A DNA stretch of 64,000 bases from Paracoccus fontiphilus (GTDB lineage Bacteria; Pseudomonadota; Alphaproteobacteria; Rhodobacterales; Rhodobacteraceae): the NCBI RefSeq assembly GCF_017356265.1, contig NZ_JAFNAW010000001.1:62001-126000 (forward strand), given 5' to 3'. Made by a program: the position numbers and the translations under genes. Positions 36,250 to 45,917 of the stretch are shown one piece after another; the first letter of the stretch is position 1, and each line of letters begins with the position of its first letter. Under the pieces are notes generated by a model. The model was not told where the DNA came from. It made no database searches and saw only the letters and a list, made by a program, of their open reading frames with translations.

Positions 36250-38798
36250 AGCCCGCCCGAGGACATGGTCCCGAAGTCGGTCTGCCGGGGGATCACCTTG
36301 CGTTCCCCGGTCGAGGTGGTGATGGCGGTCCCCGCCCCCGAACCGGCCCCCGCCTGCCAGGGCAGGACGACATTGCCGTCGCCGAAGCCCGACACGATCA
36401 GCGGCGATCCCCAGTCCGGGTCGGTGCCGTCGCGGAAATACTCGGCCACGACGTTGGGGCCGGAAGCGTCGTCCGACAGCCGCTGCCCGGTCGTGCGGTC
36501 GATCTTGACCCAATAGCCGCCCGGCGGGACGGCGAACTCAGTGCCGCCGAATTCCGCCACGGCCTTGCGCATGAAGGCGTTGAACACCGGCACGCACAGC
36601 GTCCCGCCATAGGCGTTGGAGCCCAGCGTGCGCGGCTGGTCATAGCCCAGATAGCAGCCCGCGACGATGTTCGACGAATAGCCGATGAACCACACGTCCT
36701 TGGCGTCGTTCGTGGTCCCGGTCTTGCCCGCGATCGGCACCGGCAGATCGACCCCGCTGCCCGACCCGCGTTCCACCGCGCCTTCCAGCATCGAGGTCAG
36801 CTGATAGGCCGTCACCGCGTCCATGACCCGTTCGCGGTTGGTGTCGATCACCGGACCCTGACCCGCCGGCAATGCCTGCTGGCCGCAGGTCTCGCAGACC
36901 CGCTGGTCGTGGCGATAGATGGTGCGCCCGCGCCGGTCCTGCACGCGGTCCACCAGCGTCGGTTCCACCCGCTCGCCTCCGTTGGCGAACATGGCATAGG
37001 CCGCGACCATCTTGAACAGCGTGGTTTCCTGCGCGCCCAGGGCGTTCGCCAGGAACGGCTTCAGGTCGTCATAGACGCCGAAGCGTTCGGCGTATTCGGC
37101 CACCCGCTCCATCCCGATGTCCTGAGCGATGCGGATGGTCATCAGGTTCCGCGACATCTCGATGCCGGTGCGCAGGGGCGTCGGCCCGTAGTGCTTGCCG
37201 CTGGAGTTCTTGGGCTCCCACAGCCCATAGGGCGTGTTGATGCTGATCGGCTCGTCCACGACGATGGTGGCGGGGGTGTAGTTGTTGTCCAGCGCGGCGG
37301 CATAGACGAAGGGCTTGAAGGACGATCCCGGCTGGCGCTGCGCCTGCGTCGCGCGGTTGAAGACCGACGACTGGTAGGAAAAGCCGCCCTGCATCGCCAT
37401 GACGCGGCCCGTGTTCACGTCCATGGCCATGAAGCCGCCCTGCACCTCGGGGACTTGGCGCAGGGTCCAGCGAATGAAGCTGCCGTCGCCGTCCTGCGTC
37501 ATGGCGCGGACCAGCACCACGTCGCCCACCGCGACCAGATCGCCCGCCACCTGCGCGCGCGGGCCAAGCCGCCCGTCGGGGCCGCGCTTGCGCGCCCATT
37601 GCACGTCCTTGGCCGGGATCCAGTGGCCGTCCGCGTCTTCCTCGATCCCTTCGATGCCGATGCGGGCGTCGCTCTCGCCCACCTCCAGCACGACGGCGGG
37701 GTGCCAGCCGGGAATGTCGCGCGGAACCTGCGCCTGCCACAGGGCGCCGCGCCATGCGGCCTCGTTCCCCAACTGGTCGGCCGGAATCGTTTCGCGCGTG
37801 CCGCGCCAGACGCCGGTGCCGCGGTCGTAATCCTCCAGCGCCTCGCGCAGCGCGTCGGCCGCCGCCGCCTGCAGATCGGGCGAGACGGTCGCGCGGATGG
37901 TCAGCCCGCCGCCGAAGAATTCCTCATTGCCGAACTGGGCTGACAACTGGCGGCGGATTTCGTCGGTGAAGTAATCGCGCGGCGGCAGTTGCTGCTGGAA
38001 CGCGGGATAATCGCCGTTCTGCACCGATTTCAGCGGCAGCGTGGCCTCGGCCTCGTAGGTCGGCTCGTCGATATAGCCGTTCTGCCACATCTCGCGCAGG
38101 ACATAGTTGCGCCGTTCCGTCACGCGGCCCTTGGCGCGCACGGGATGGTAGCGGCCAGGGGCCTGCGGCATGGCGGCCAGCATCGCGGCCTCGTGCGGGG
38201 CAAGCTCGGCCAACGACCTGTTGAAATAGGTCTGGGCGGCTGCGGCGACGCCGAAGCTGTTCTGGCCCAGGAAGATCTCGTTCAGGTACAGTTCCAAGAT
38301 CTGGTCCTTGGACAGCGTGCGCTCCAGCCGCGAGGCCAGGATCAGTTCCTTGACCTTGCGTTCCACGCTGCGGTCGGATGACAGCAGGAAGTTCTTCATC
38401 ACCTGCTGCGTGATCGTGGACGCGCCCCGCACCGACGATCCGCGCGATGCCACCGCTTGATAGGCCGCGCCGATAATGCCGCGCACGTCATAGCCGGGGT
38501 GGTTGTAGAAGTTCTTGTCCTCGGCGCTGATGAAGGCGTGCTTGACCAGGTCGGGGATCTCCTCGATCGGGACGAACAGGCGGCGTTCTTCCGCGAACTC
38601 GTCGATCAGCATCCCCTCGCCCGAATAGATCCGGCTGATGGTCTTGGGCGTGTACTGGGCCAGCGTTTCGTGGCTGGGCAGGTCGCGCGAATAGATCCAG
38701 AAGATCGCGCCCAGCGTCAGCGCGATGAAAAAGCTCGCGGTGACGAACCACGAGAAGATGGCACCGAAAAAGGACAGGATGGGGCGCAGCAAGGACAT
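36243..38798 (-). CDS. mrcA: Penicillin-binding protein 1A (bifunctional transglycosylase/transpeptidase)
   Basis: The 851-residue protein has an N-terminal membrane anchor (SWFVTASFFIALTLGAIFWI). The glycosyltransferase domain carries AFISAEDKNFYNHPGYD, ASTITQQVMKNFLLSSDRSV and LELYLNEIFLGQNSFGVAAA. An OB-like insertion follows, then the transpeptidase motifs GSSFKPFVYAA (Ser near 485), MSRN and AGKTGTTNDAKD. It polymerises and cross-links peptidoglycan outside the inner membrane. The amidase gene lies upstream on the same strand, as in many alphaproteobacteria. Confidence 0.96.
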   Translation of the reverse strand: MSLLRPILSFFGAIFSWFVTASFFIALTLGAIFWIYSRDLPSHETLAQYTPKTISRIYSGEGMLIDEFAEERRLFVPIEEIPDLVKHAFISAEDKNFYNHPGYDVRGIIGAAYQAVASRGSSVRGASTITQQVMKNFLLSSDRSVERKVKELILASRLERTLSKDQILELYLNEIFLGQNSFGVAAAAQTYFNRSLAELAPHEAAMLAAMPQAPGRYHPVRAKGRVTERRNYVLREMWQNGYIDEPTYEAEATLPLKSVQNGDYPAFQQQLPPRDYFTDEIRRQLSAQFGNEEFFGGGLTIRATVSPDLQAAAADALREALEDYDRGTGVWRGTRETIPADQLGNEAAWRGALWQAQVPRDIPGWHPAVVLEVGESDARIGIEGIEEDADGHWIPAKDVQWARKRGPDGRLGPRAQVAGDLVAVGDVVLVRAMTQDGDGSFIRWTLRQVPEVQGGFMAMDVNTGRVMAMQGGFSYQSSVFNRATQAQRQPGSSFKPFVYAAALDNNYTPATIVVDEPISINTPYGLWEPKNSSGKHYGPTPLRTGIEMSRNLMTIRIAQDIGMERVAEYAERFGVYDDLKPFLANALGAQETTLFKMVAAYAMFANGGERVEPTLVDRVQDRRGRTIYRHDQRVCETCGQQALPAGQGPVIDTNRERVMDAVTAYQLTSMLEGAVERGSGSGVDLPVPIAGKTGTTNDAKDVWFIGYSSNIVAGCYLGYDQPRTLGSNAYGGTLCVPVFNAFMRKAVAEFGGTEFAVPPGGYWVKIDRTTGQRLSDDASGPNVVAEYFRDGTDPDWGSPLIVSGFGDGNVVLPWQAGAGSGAGTAITTSTGERKVIPRQTDFGTMSSGGLY

Positions 38799-38882
38799 GG
38801 GCCTTTCGTGGACTTGGCCCGTCTATAGCCTTGCCTGCCGTTCCGGTCAAAACAACACTGGCCGATCACGCGCCCGTGTCCC

Positions 38883-40079
38883 CTACCGGCGCAGCATCGC
38901 GGCCCGCGCGGCCTCGTCCCGCGCCCAGCCGGTGATGGCCTCGGCCACGACCTGCACCATGCGCCCGCGCCATTCGGGGTTCAGCAGGTTCGCCCGGTCG
39001 TCATGGTCCGAGATGAAGCCAAGCTCCAGCAGGACCGAGGGGATGTCGGGCGACTTCAGGACCGAATAGGTGGCCCCCTGCACCGGCCGCCCGTGCATTC
39101 CGATCCCCATCAACGACATGCGCGAGACGAGCCAGCTTGCAAAGCTGCGCGACCGGGGCTGCGTGTCCGTGCGCGCGAAGTCCATCAGGACCCCCGTCAG
39201 CGCGTCGTCATGGCCGGTCAGGTCGATGCCCGCCAGAAGGTCGTCGCGCCCGTGGCGGGTCACAAGCTGTTCGTCGGCGCGGCTGTCGGCGGCCGGGTTC
39301 CAGACATAGACGGTCGCCCCCGCCGCCTGCCCCTGCGGCAGCGCATCGGCATGAAGCGAGATGAACAGGTCGGCCCGCGCCTTCCGCGCTGCGGTCATGC
39401 GCTGTTCAAGCGCGACAAAGCTGTCGTCCTGCCGGGTCATCTGGACGTCCACGCCCCGCGCCTGCAGGGCCGCGCGCAGTTCCAGCGAAAAGACCAGCAC
39501 CAGGTTTGCCTCGCTTTCGCCCTCGGCCAGGGCGCCGGGGTCGAAGCCGCCATGGCCGGGGTCCAGCATGACGGTGAAGCGGTCGTCAGGCCCGGGGTCG
39601 GGCAGGTCCGCCGGTTCCGGCACGTCGCGCAAGGCGGCAACGGCCGAAGGGCGGGGCGCAAAGTCCTCCTCGGCCACCGGGGCAAGCGCGACGGTGATCT
39701 GGGACAAGGCCGCCCGTGCCTGCTGGCCCGCCGTGTCGATGCGATAGGGACCGGGCAGTTCAACGACGATCCGCGACCACCCGTCGCGCCAAGGACCCCA
39801 CCGGATCGCGGAAGCCAAGTTGGCGCCGAACAGATCCTGGGGCCGGGCCATGCCCAGGTCGGCGTCCTGCAGGTCGATGACCAGCCGCGCCGGATCGCCC
39901 ACCAGATAGGCGCGGTATGGCACCGCCTTCGTCAGCGACAGGCGCAGTTCCAGCGGCCTGGGGCCGCCCCATCCCCGCCCCGTCGCGACCAGAGCCGATC
40001 CGCCCAGATCCAGCCGCGCCGGGTCCGCCCATGCGGGCAGCGCCAGCAGCAGGGACAGGATCAGCGCAAGCCATCTCAT
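38883..40079 (-). CDS. amiC: N-acetylmuramoyl-L-alanine amidase (AmiC-like)
   Basis: The 398-residue protein has a signal peptide (MRWLALILSLLLALPAWA), an AMIN domain (residues about 25-130, for localisation to the septum) and an Amidase_3 catalytic domain: VMLDPGHGGFDPGA, ESEANLVLVFSLELR, SLHADALP and PSVLLELGFISDHDD, with the zinc ligands His, Glu, His and catalytic Glu visible. It cleaves peptide stems from glycan in the periplasm, mainly at division. It overlaps the aminotransferase stop by four bases and precedes PBP1A, forming a cell-wall gene pair. Confidence 0.95.
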   Translation of the reverse strand: MRWLALILSLLLALPAWADPARLDLGGSALVATGRGWGGPRPLELRLSLTKAVPYRAYLVGDPARLVIDLQDADLGMARPQDLFGANLASAIRWGPWRDGWSRIVVELPGPYRIDTAGQQARAALSQITVALAPVAEEDFAPRPSAVAALRDVPEPADLPDPGPDDRFTVMLDPGHGGFDPGALAEGESEANLVLVFSLELRAALQARGVDVQMTRQDDSFVALEQRMTAARKARADLFISLHADALPQGQAAGATVYVWNPAADSRADEQLVTRHGRDDLLAGIDLTGHDDALTGVLMDFARTDTQPRSRSFASWLVSRMSLMGIGMHGRPVQGATYSVLKSPDIPSVLLELGFISDHDDRANLLNPEWRGRMVQVVAEAITGWARDEAARAAMLRR

Positions 40080-41212
40080 CGCGCGGCCATGAAATCCTGC
40101 AGCCGGCGCAAGCCTTCGGCGATGTCGGCCGTCGCCCGTGCATAGGAAAAGCGCAGGGTCTGCCGTCCGCGTTCAGGGTCGAAGTCCAGCCCCGGCGTGA
40201 CGGCCACGCCCGCCTTTTCAAGGATTTCCGCCGCAAGGCTGACGGAGTCCCCGGTCAGGTGCGACACGTCGGCATAGATGTAGAACGCCCCTTCCGGCGG
40301 GGCGATGCGGTCGAAACCCGCCCGGGGCAGCCCTTCCAGCATCAGCCGGCGGTTCTCGGCATAGACGGCCAGGTTGGCGTCGGCTTCCCCGGTGCAGTCC
40401 AGCGCGGCCAGTGCCGCGACCTGGCTGGCATGGGGCGGGCAGATGAACATGTTCTGCGCCAGCCGTTCGACCGTGCGGACGTGGTCCGGCGGCACGACCA
40501 TCCAGCCGACCCGCCAGCCCGTCATCGAGAAATACTTGCTGAAGCTGTTGATGACGAACACCTCGTCCGTCACCTCCAGCGCGGAATGGCATCGGTCGCC
40601 ATAGGACAGGCCATGGTAGATCTCGTCCGAGATCAGCGCCATGCCCCTGGCCTTCGCCGCATCGGACAGTGCGCGAAGCTCGTCCGTCCGCAGCACCGTC
40701 CCCGAGGGATTGCCGGGAGAGGCGAGGATCAGCCCCGCGCAGCCATCCGGCAGGTCGGCCGGGCGCGGCTGATAGCGGTCCTCGGGCCGGGTCGGGATGC
40801 CCACCGGCTCCAGCGACATGGCCCGCAGGATCTGGCGATAGCTGGGATAGCCGGGATAGCCCATCGCCACCCGGTCGCCCGCGTCGAACAGGGCCGAAAA
40901 GGCCAGGATGAAGGCCCCGCTGCTGCCGGGCGTCACGACCACGCGGGCCGGGTCCAGATCGACACCGTACCAGCGCCCGTAAAGGTCCGCGATCCCCTGC
41001 CGCAGCGCGGGCAGGCCAAGCGCCACGGTATAGCCCAGCGGATGTTCCAGTGCCGCCGCCAGCGCGCGGCGCGCGCCCTCGGGGGCGGGGGTGGAAGGCT
41101 GGCCGACCTCCATGTGGATGATGTGGCGGCCCTGGGCTTCGGCGCGGCTTGCTGCCTCCATCACGTCCATGACGATGAAGGGATCGACCTGTCCGCGGGC
41201 GGATTTCCTCAT
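40076..41212 (-). CDS. PLP-dependent aminotransferase, class I/II
   Basis: The 378-residue protein starts at the ATG at 41212 (MRKSARGQVDPFIVMDVMEA). It shows VEVGQPSTPAPE-like substrate loop MEVGQPSTPAPEGARRALAA, GSSGAFILAFSALFDAGDRV, ASPGNPSGT, LISDEIYHGLSYG and the PLP lysine in NSFSKYFSMTGWRVGWMV. Arg for the carboxylate is in LRFSYAR. Amino-acid substrate cannot be decided from sequence; similar enzymes are annotated as aspartate- or broad-range aminotransferases. It is divergent from the DsbA-like gene and coupled to the amidase gene. Confidence 0.92.
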   Translation of the reverse strand: MRKSARGQVDPFIVMDVMEAASRAEAQGRHIIHMEVGQPSTPAPEGARRALAAALEHPLGYTVALGLPALRQGIADLYGRWYGVDLDPARVVVTPGSSGAFILAFSALFDAGDRVAMGYPGYPSYRQILRAMSLEPVGIPTRPEDRYQPRPADLPDGCAGLILASPGNPSGTVLRTDELRALSDAAKARGMALISDEIYHGLSYGDRCHSALEVTDEVFVINSFSKYFSMTGWRVGWMVVPPDHVRTVERLAQNMFICPPHASQVAALAALDCTGEADANLAVYAENRRLMLEGLPRAGFDRIAPPEGAFYIYADVSHLTGDSVSLAAEILEKAGVAVTPGLDFDPERGRQTLRFSYARATADIAEGLRRLQDFMAAR

Positions 41213-41382
41213 TGCTCTCCTCGTGCCCTGGGGGCCTTTTGTATTTTTTTCCTGTCTTACGCGGGCGCGGCCTGCACGAAAAGCCCCCTGGGCCCTGCCG
41301 GTCACGCAGCTTTGTCAGCCGGTTCCTTGCCAAGCCCGGCCGCGCGCGGCAAGCTTGGGGCGACCCGACAACGAGGACTTCG

Positions 41383-42123
41383 ATGAAACGCCTGATCGCC
41401 GCGCTGCTTCTGACCGCGACCCCCGCCATGGCCTTCGACATCGGCGCCATGTCCGAGGATGAGAAGGCCGCCTTCGGCCAGGCCGTACGCGAATACCTGA
41501 TGGCCAACCCCGAGGTCCTGGTCGAATCCATCAACGTGCTGGAGGAACGCCGCGTCGCGACCGAGGCCCAGAACGACGTGACCCTGGTCGCGTCGAACCA
41601 CGACGCGATCTTCAACGACGGGCACAGCTGGATCGGCGGCAATCCCGAGGGGGATGTCACGATGGTCGAGTTCATCGACTATCGCTGCGGCTATTGCCGC
41701 AAGTTCAACGATCAGGTCCATGACATCGTCAAGGACGACGGCAATATCCGGCTGATCCTGAAGGAATTCCCGATCCTTGGGCCGGAGAGCGAGACCTCGG
41801 CCCGGTTCGCGGTGGCGGTCAAGCAGGTCGGCGGGGACGAGGCCTATGTTCAGGCCCATGAGGCGCTGATGGCGCTGCGCGGCGCCCCCTCGCCCGAGGC
41901 GTTGCGCGAGATCGCCTCGGACATCGGCCTGGAGCCGGACGAGGTCATGAACACGATGAACGCCGAATCCGTGACGGCGGTGCTGCGCGACAACCGGCAA
42001 CTGGCCGAGCGCATGGCGATCATGGGCACGCCCACCTTCGTGATCGGCGACACCCTGCTGCGCGGGATGCCCGCCGAAGGGCTGGAGCCGAGCGTCGCCG
42101 CAGCCCGGGAGGGCAAGGGCTGA
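41383..42123 (+). CDS. DsbA/DsbG-family periplasmic thiol-disulfide oxidoreductase
   Basis: A 246-residue protein starting at the ATG at 41383, with GAGG at 41373-41376; the upstream extension to 41212 overlaps the divergent gene. The signal peptide is MKRLIAALLLTATPAMA. The thioredoxin-like domain has EFIDYRCGYCRKFNDQVHDI (active-site CGYC), and the cis-proline loop MAIMGTPTFVIGD. The N-terminal 75 residues form a helical extension (FGQAVREYLMANPEVLVESI) as in Com1/DsbA-like proteins of alphaproteobacteria. It should act in periplasmic disulfide exchange. Confidence 0.92.
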   Translation: MKRLIAALLLTATPAMAFDIGAMSEDEKAAFGQAVREYLMANPEVLVESINVLEERRVATEAQNDVTLVASNHDAIFNDGHSWIGGNPEGDVTMVEFIDYRCGYCRKFNDQVHDIVKDDGNIRLILKEFPILGPESETSARFAVAVKQVGGDEAYVQAHEALMALRGAPSPEALREIASDIGLEPDEVMNTMNAESVTAVLRDNRQLAERMAIMGTPTFVIGDTLLRGMPAEGLEPSVAAAREGKG

Positions 42124-42134
42124 TCCGACCCCGG

Positions 42135-42186
42135 CCCGCCGGCGCCCGTGGCGCTGGCGGGTGCCTCCGGCGGGGGTATTTGGACA
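42135..42186. repeat. GC-rich hairpin and CGGCGGGGGTATTTGG element
   Basis: CCCGCC-GGCGCC (42135-42146) pairs with GGCGCT-GGCGGG (42150-42161), 11 of 12 bases, between two convergent genes. It is followed at 42165-42180 by a CCGGCGGGGGTATTTG segment like the short intergenic element often seen after genes in Rhodobacteraceae. No T-run follows, so it is only a weak terminator candidate. Confidence 0.45.
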
Positions 42187-42198
42187 ACGAAGAAGCGG

Positions 42199-43815
42199 CT
42201 ATTCGGCAGCCAGGCGTTCGTCGGCACGGGCGGCGCGGCCGAGGATGTGGTCGGCGGCCTTTTCGCCAACCATGATCGACGGGCCGTTCAGGTTGCCGTT
42301 GGTGATGCGCGGGAAGATCGAGCTGTCGGCCACGCGCAGGCCTTCCACCCCGATCACCCGCAGGTCGGGATCGACCACGGCTATGGGATCGGTCGCGGCA
42401 CCCATGCGGGCGGTGCCGCAGGGGTGATAGGCCGATTCGGCATGGTCGCGGATAAAGGCGTCGATCTGGTCGTCGGTCCGGATTTGCGCGCCGGGCTGGA
42501 TTTCGTCCCCTCGGTAGGGTTCGAAGGCCGGCTGGTCGAAGATCCGGCGGGTCAGGCGGACGCAGGCGCGGAATTCGGCCCAGTCGTCGGGGTGGGCCAT
42601 GTAGTTGAAGCGGATCTCGGGCGCGGCTGCCGGATCGGCCGAGGCCAGCCGCACCGTGCCGCGCGACTTGGACCGCATGGGCCCGACATGGGCCTGGAAG
42701 CCGTGACCCTGCGCCGCCGCCTTGCCGTCATAGCGCACGGCCAGCGGCAGGAAGTGATACTGGATGTCGGGATAGTCCACCGCGTCCGATGACCGGATGA
42801 AGCCGCAGCTTTCGAACTGGTTCGACGCGCCAAGGCCGGTCTTTTGCAGCAGCCATTCGACGCCCACCCGGCTTTTGCCCAGGAGGTTGTAGTAGGTGTA
42901 AAGCGTGATCGGCTTCAGCGCCTTGTACTGCATGTATATTTCAAGGTGGTCCTGAAGGTTCGCGCCCACGCCTGGACGGTCGGCCAGGGGCGTGATGCCG
43001 TGGCTCCGCAGGTGGTCGGCGGGTCCGACGCCCGACAGCATCAGCAGCTTGGGCGTGTTGATCGAACTGGCCGAGACGATGACCTCTCGTCCGGCCCGGA
43101 TCTCCTCGATCCCGCGCTTGCCTTCGACCTCAACCCCGTAGGCACGCTTTCCTTGAAACAGGATGCGGCGGGCCAGGGCGCGGACGACCCGCAGCCGTCC
43201 CGCCTTCATCGCCGGGCGCAGATAGGCATTGGCGGCGGACCAGCGGCGACCTTTCCAGATCGTGGCCTCCATCGGGCCGAAGCCTTCCTGCCGTTCGCCG
43301 TTGTAGTCGGGCGTATAGGGCCAGCCCGCCTGCTGTCCTGCCTGGATGAAGGTGTCGAACAGCGGGTTGCGGCGGCGGCCCCGCGTCACGTGCAGCGGGC
43401 CGTCGGTGCCGCGCCATTCCGACGCGCCGCCGTGCCAGGTTTCCATCCGCTTGAAATAGGGCAGCACGTCCGCGTAGCCCCAGCCTGCCGCGCCGCTGTC
43501 GCGCCAGTGGTCGAAATCCTTGCGGTGGCCGCGCACGAAGACCATGCCGTTGATCGACGACGACCCCCCCAGCACCTTGCCGCGCGGCGTAGCCAGCCTG
43601 CGCCCGCCCAGATGCGGTTCGGGCTGGCTGGAAAAGCCCCAGTCGTATCGCGGCATGTTCATCGGGTATGACAGCGCGCCGGGCATCTGGATGAAGATCC
43701 CGATGTCGGTGCCGCCGTATTCTATCAGGGTGACGCTGTGCCCCGCCTCGGTCAGGCGATAGGCCAGCGCGCAGCCAGCGGACCCGGCGCCGACGATGAC
43801 GTAATCAGCGGTCAT
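42199..43815 (-). CDS. betA: Choline dehydrogenase (GMC oxidoreductase)
   Basis: The 538-residue protein starts at the ATG at 43815 ([20 protein letters not shown]). It has the FAD-binding GAGSAGC motif, [20 protein letters not shown], the second GMC signature [20 protein letters not shown] and the C-terminal catalytic region [12 protein letters not shown] and [18 protein letters not shown]. It oxidises choline to betaine aldehyde at the membrane. It is the last gene of betIBA, ten bases from betB, and the divergent cluster encodes the choline importer. No C-terminal extension is present. Confidence 0.95.
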   Translation of the reverse strand: MTADYVIVGAGSAGCALAYRLTEAGHSVTLIEYGGTDIGIFIQMPGALSYPMNMPRYDWGFSSQPEPHLGGRRLATPRGKVLGGSSSINGMVFVRGHRKDFDHWRDSGAAGWGYADVLPYFKRMETWHGGASEWRGTDGPLHVTRGRRRNPLFDTFIQAGQQAGWPYTPDYNGERQEGFGPMEATIWKGRRWSAANAYLRPAMKAGRLRVVRALARRILFQGKRAYGVEVEGKRGIEEIRAGREVIVSASSINTPKLLMLSGVGPADHLRSHGITPLADRPGVGANLQDHLEIYMQYKALKPITLYTYYNLLGKSRVGVEWLLQKTGLGASNQFESCGFIRSSDAVDYPDIQYHFLPLAVRYDGKAAAQGHGFQAHVGPMRSKSRGTVRLASADPAAAPEIRFNYMAHPDDWAEFRACVRLTRRIFDQPAFEPYRGDEIQPGAQIRTDDQIDAFIRDHAESAYHPCGTARMGAATDPIAVVDPDLRVIGVEGLRVADSSIFPRITNGNLNGPSIMVGEKAADHILGRAARADERLAAE

Positions 43816-43825
43816 GGCTGGTCCC

Positions 43826-45271
43826 CTAATATGGCGCCTCGACGGCGCCCATGCCGACATAGACGGTCTTGAGTTGCGAATAATGCTCGATGGCGGCGGT
43901 GCCGTTCTCGCGCCCCAGGCCCGACATCTTGACGCCGCCGAAGGGCATTTCCACCGGCGTCAGGTTGTAGGCGTTGATCCAGCAGGTGCCGGCCTCCAGC
44001 GCCGCAACCACGCGATGCGCGCGGGTCAGGTCCCGGGTAAAGACCCCGGCGGCAAGGCCGAAGCCGGTCGCATTGGCGCGGGCCACGGCCTCGGCTTCGT
44101 CGGCGAAGGTCAGGGTGGTCATCACCGGGCCGAAGATCTCGTCGCGGGTGATCGCCATGGCGTCGGAAGCGTCGGCGAAGACGGTCGGCGGGATGAAGGC
44201 CCCCTCTCCCGCGCCGCCGCAGACCAGCCGCGCGCCTGCCTGCTGCCCGGCGACGATGGCGGCGCGAATCTTGGCGGCTTGCGTCCCGTTGATGATCGGG
44301 CCGAACTGCGTCTCCGGGTCCAGCGGGTCGCCGGTGCGGATCGCGGCCAGCCGTTCGGCCAGCCGGTCCAGGAAGCGCGCGGCGATGCCCTGCTGCAGGA
44401 ACACCCGCGTGCCGTTGGAACAGATCTGCCCCGAGGAGTAGAAGTTCGCCAGGATCGCCGCGCCGACCGCATCCTCAAGGCTGGCGTCGTCGAAGACGAT
44501 CAAGGGCGACTTGCCGCCAAGTTCCATGGTGACGTGGCGCATCCCCTCGGCGGCGGCGGCATAGACGCGGCGGCCCGTGGGCACCGATCCGGTCAGCGAG
44601 ACCTTGGCGACATGCGGGTCGGTGACAAGCGCCGCGCCGACATGGCCGCGCCCCTGCACGACATTGAAGATGCCGGGGGGCGCACCCGCCTCAAGCAGGA
44701 TCTCCGCCAGCTTCAGCGCACCCAGCGGCGTTTCCTCGGAGGGCTTGAAGACCATGGCGTTGCCCATGGCCAGCGCGGGGGCGGCCTTCCAGCAGGCGAT
44801 CTGGCTGGGATAGTTCCAGGCGCCGATGCCCGCGCAGACGCCAAGCGCCTCGCGCCGGGTATAGGCCCAGTCGCGGCCCAGGGGGATCATCTGGCCGGTC
44901 ACGGTCGCGGCCAATCCGCCGAAATATTCCAGCGCGGCGGCACCCGAGGCCCAGTCGGCCACCAGCGTTTCCTGGATCGGCTTGCCGGTGTCCAGCGTTT
45001 CCAGCCGCGACAACGCCTCGTTCCGGTCGCGGATGATCGCGGCGGCGCGGGACAGCACGCGGCCCCGGTCCGCAGGCGCCATCGCCGCCCATTCGGGCTG
45101 CGCGCGGGCGGCCGCCTGGCAGGCCAGCGCGACCTGTCCGGCCGATGCCTCGCGCAGCGAGGCGATCTGCTCGCCCGTGTAGGGGTAAAGAACGGGCAGC
45201 ACCGCGCCTTCGCCCTCGACGAACTGACCGTCGATGAACAGGCTGGCGGCAGGTTGGGCGTCGCGGGTCAT
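43826..45271 (-). CDS. betB: Betaine-aldehyde dehydrogenase
   Basis: The 481-residue protein starts at the ATG at 45271, overlapping the betI stop as ATGA; the much longer frame to 45898 runs over betI. Features: [20 protein letters not shown] (NAD-binding), the catalytic Glu in [15 protein letters not shown] and nucleophilic Cys in [38 protein letters not shown] completes the ALDH signature. It converts betaine aldehyde to glycine betaine, the osmoprotectant, in the cytoplasm. Confidence 0.96.
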   Translation of the reverse strand: MTRDAQPAASLFIDGQFVEGEGAVLPVLYPYTGEQIASLREASAGQVALACQAAARAQPEWAAMAPADRGRVLSRAAAIIRDRNEALSRLETLDTGKPIQETLVADWASGAAALEYFGGLAATVTGQMIPLGRDWAYTRREALGVCAGIGAWNYPSQIACWKAAPALAMGNAMVFKPSEETPLGALKLAEILLEAGAPPGIFNVVQGRGHVGAALVTDPHVAKVSLTGSVPTGRRVYAAAAEGMRHVTMELGGKSPLIVFDDASLEDAVGAAILANFYSSGQICSNGTRVFLQQGIAARFLDRLAERLAAIRTGDPLDPETQFGPIINGTQAAKIRAAIVAGQQAGARLVCGGAGEGAFIPPTVFADASDAMAITRDEIFGPVMTTLTFADEAEAVARANATGFGLAAGVFTRDLTRAHRVVAALEAGTCWINAYNLTPVEMPFGGVKMSGLGRENGTAAIEHYSQLKTVYVGMGAVEAPY

Positions 45272-45834
45272 TGCAGGACCTCGTCCAGGTAATCGAAGAT
45301 CAGTTTCTCGGCCGTCACGGCATCTATCCCGCCGGGGGTCAGCACCGCGCGCAGGTAAACCCCGTCGATCAGCGCCCCGACCGTCTCGGCCACGCGGACC
45401 GGATCGGCGGCCAGGGGCCGCAGCGCCAGCACCAGATTCGACCGCAGCCGGCGGTGATAAACGCGCAGAAGACGACCGGCCTCGGGGTTGATCAGCGCCA
45501 ATGCGTAAAAGTTGATCCAGGCGCTGACGGTCTCGCGCTGGAAATTCTGCGGCGCGAAACTGGCCCGCACGATGGCGTCCAGACGCCCGCGCCTGCCATG
45601 CCCCGGCAGCCGTTCCGCGACCGACCTGCCATAGGTCCGCAGGATGTAACGCATTGCCGATAAAAAGATTTTTTCCTTCGATCCGAAATAGTGATGCGCC
45701 AACGCCGGCGACATCCCGGCCCGCCTGGCGATCTGCGCCACGGTGACGTCCAGCGACCCCGTCCGCCCGACCTCGAAGATCGTGGCGTTGATTAGCGCGG
45801 CTTTTCGGATAGGCTCGGCCCCAATCTTGGGCAA
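45268..45834 (-). CDS. betI: Choline-responsive TetR-family repressor
   Basis: A 188-residue protein with the TetR helix-turn-helix [20 protein letters not shown] then [20 protein letters not shown]. The BetI-type ligand domain ([40 protein letters not shown]) follows. It should repress the bet and cho genes when choline is absent. It is the first gene of betIBA and divergent from choX across an 83-base gap that holds a candidate operator at 45887-45902. Confidence 0.93.
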   Translation of the reverse strand: MPKIGAEPIRKAALINATIFEVGRTGSLDVTVAQIARRAGMSPALAHHYFGSKEKIFLSAMRYILRTYGRSVAERLPGHGRRGRLDAIVRASFAPQNFQRETVSAWINFYALALINPEAGRLLRVYHRRLRSNLVLALRPLAADPVRVAETVGALIDGVYLRAVLTPGGIDAVTAEKLIFDYLDEVLQ

Positions 45835-45886
45835 GGTGGCACCTGTTGAAAGAATGTGTTGCTATTCGAAGCCCGTGTATCGTTAA

Positions 45887-45902
45887 TTGATCAACCAATC
45901 AA
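45887..45902. promoter_or_regulatory. Candidate BetI operator
   Basis: TTGAT-CAACCA-ATCAA, an inverted repeat with five-base arms, in the gap between divergent betI and choX. Its position 16 bases before the choX start would let one bound repressor affect choX directly; the site is 53 bases from betI. Confidence 0.55.
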
Positions 45903-45917
45903 GAACAGGGAGCATCC

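Noticed and set aside
35919-37943. A 674-codon plus-strand frame
   Set aside because: Antisense to the PBP1A gene; rich in Arg, His and Ala with no recognisable motif.
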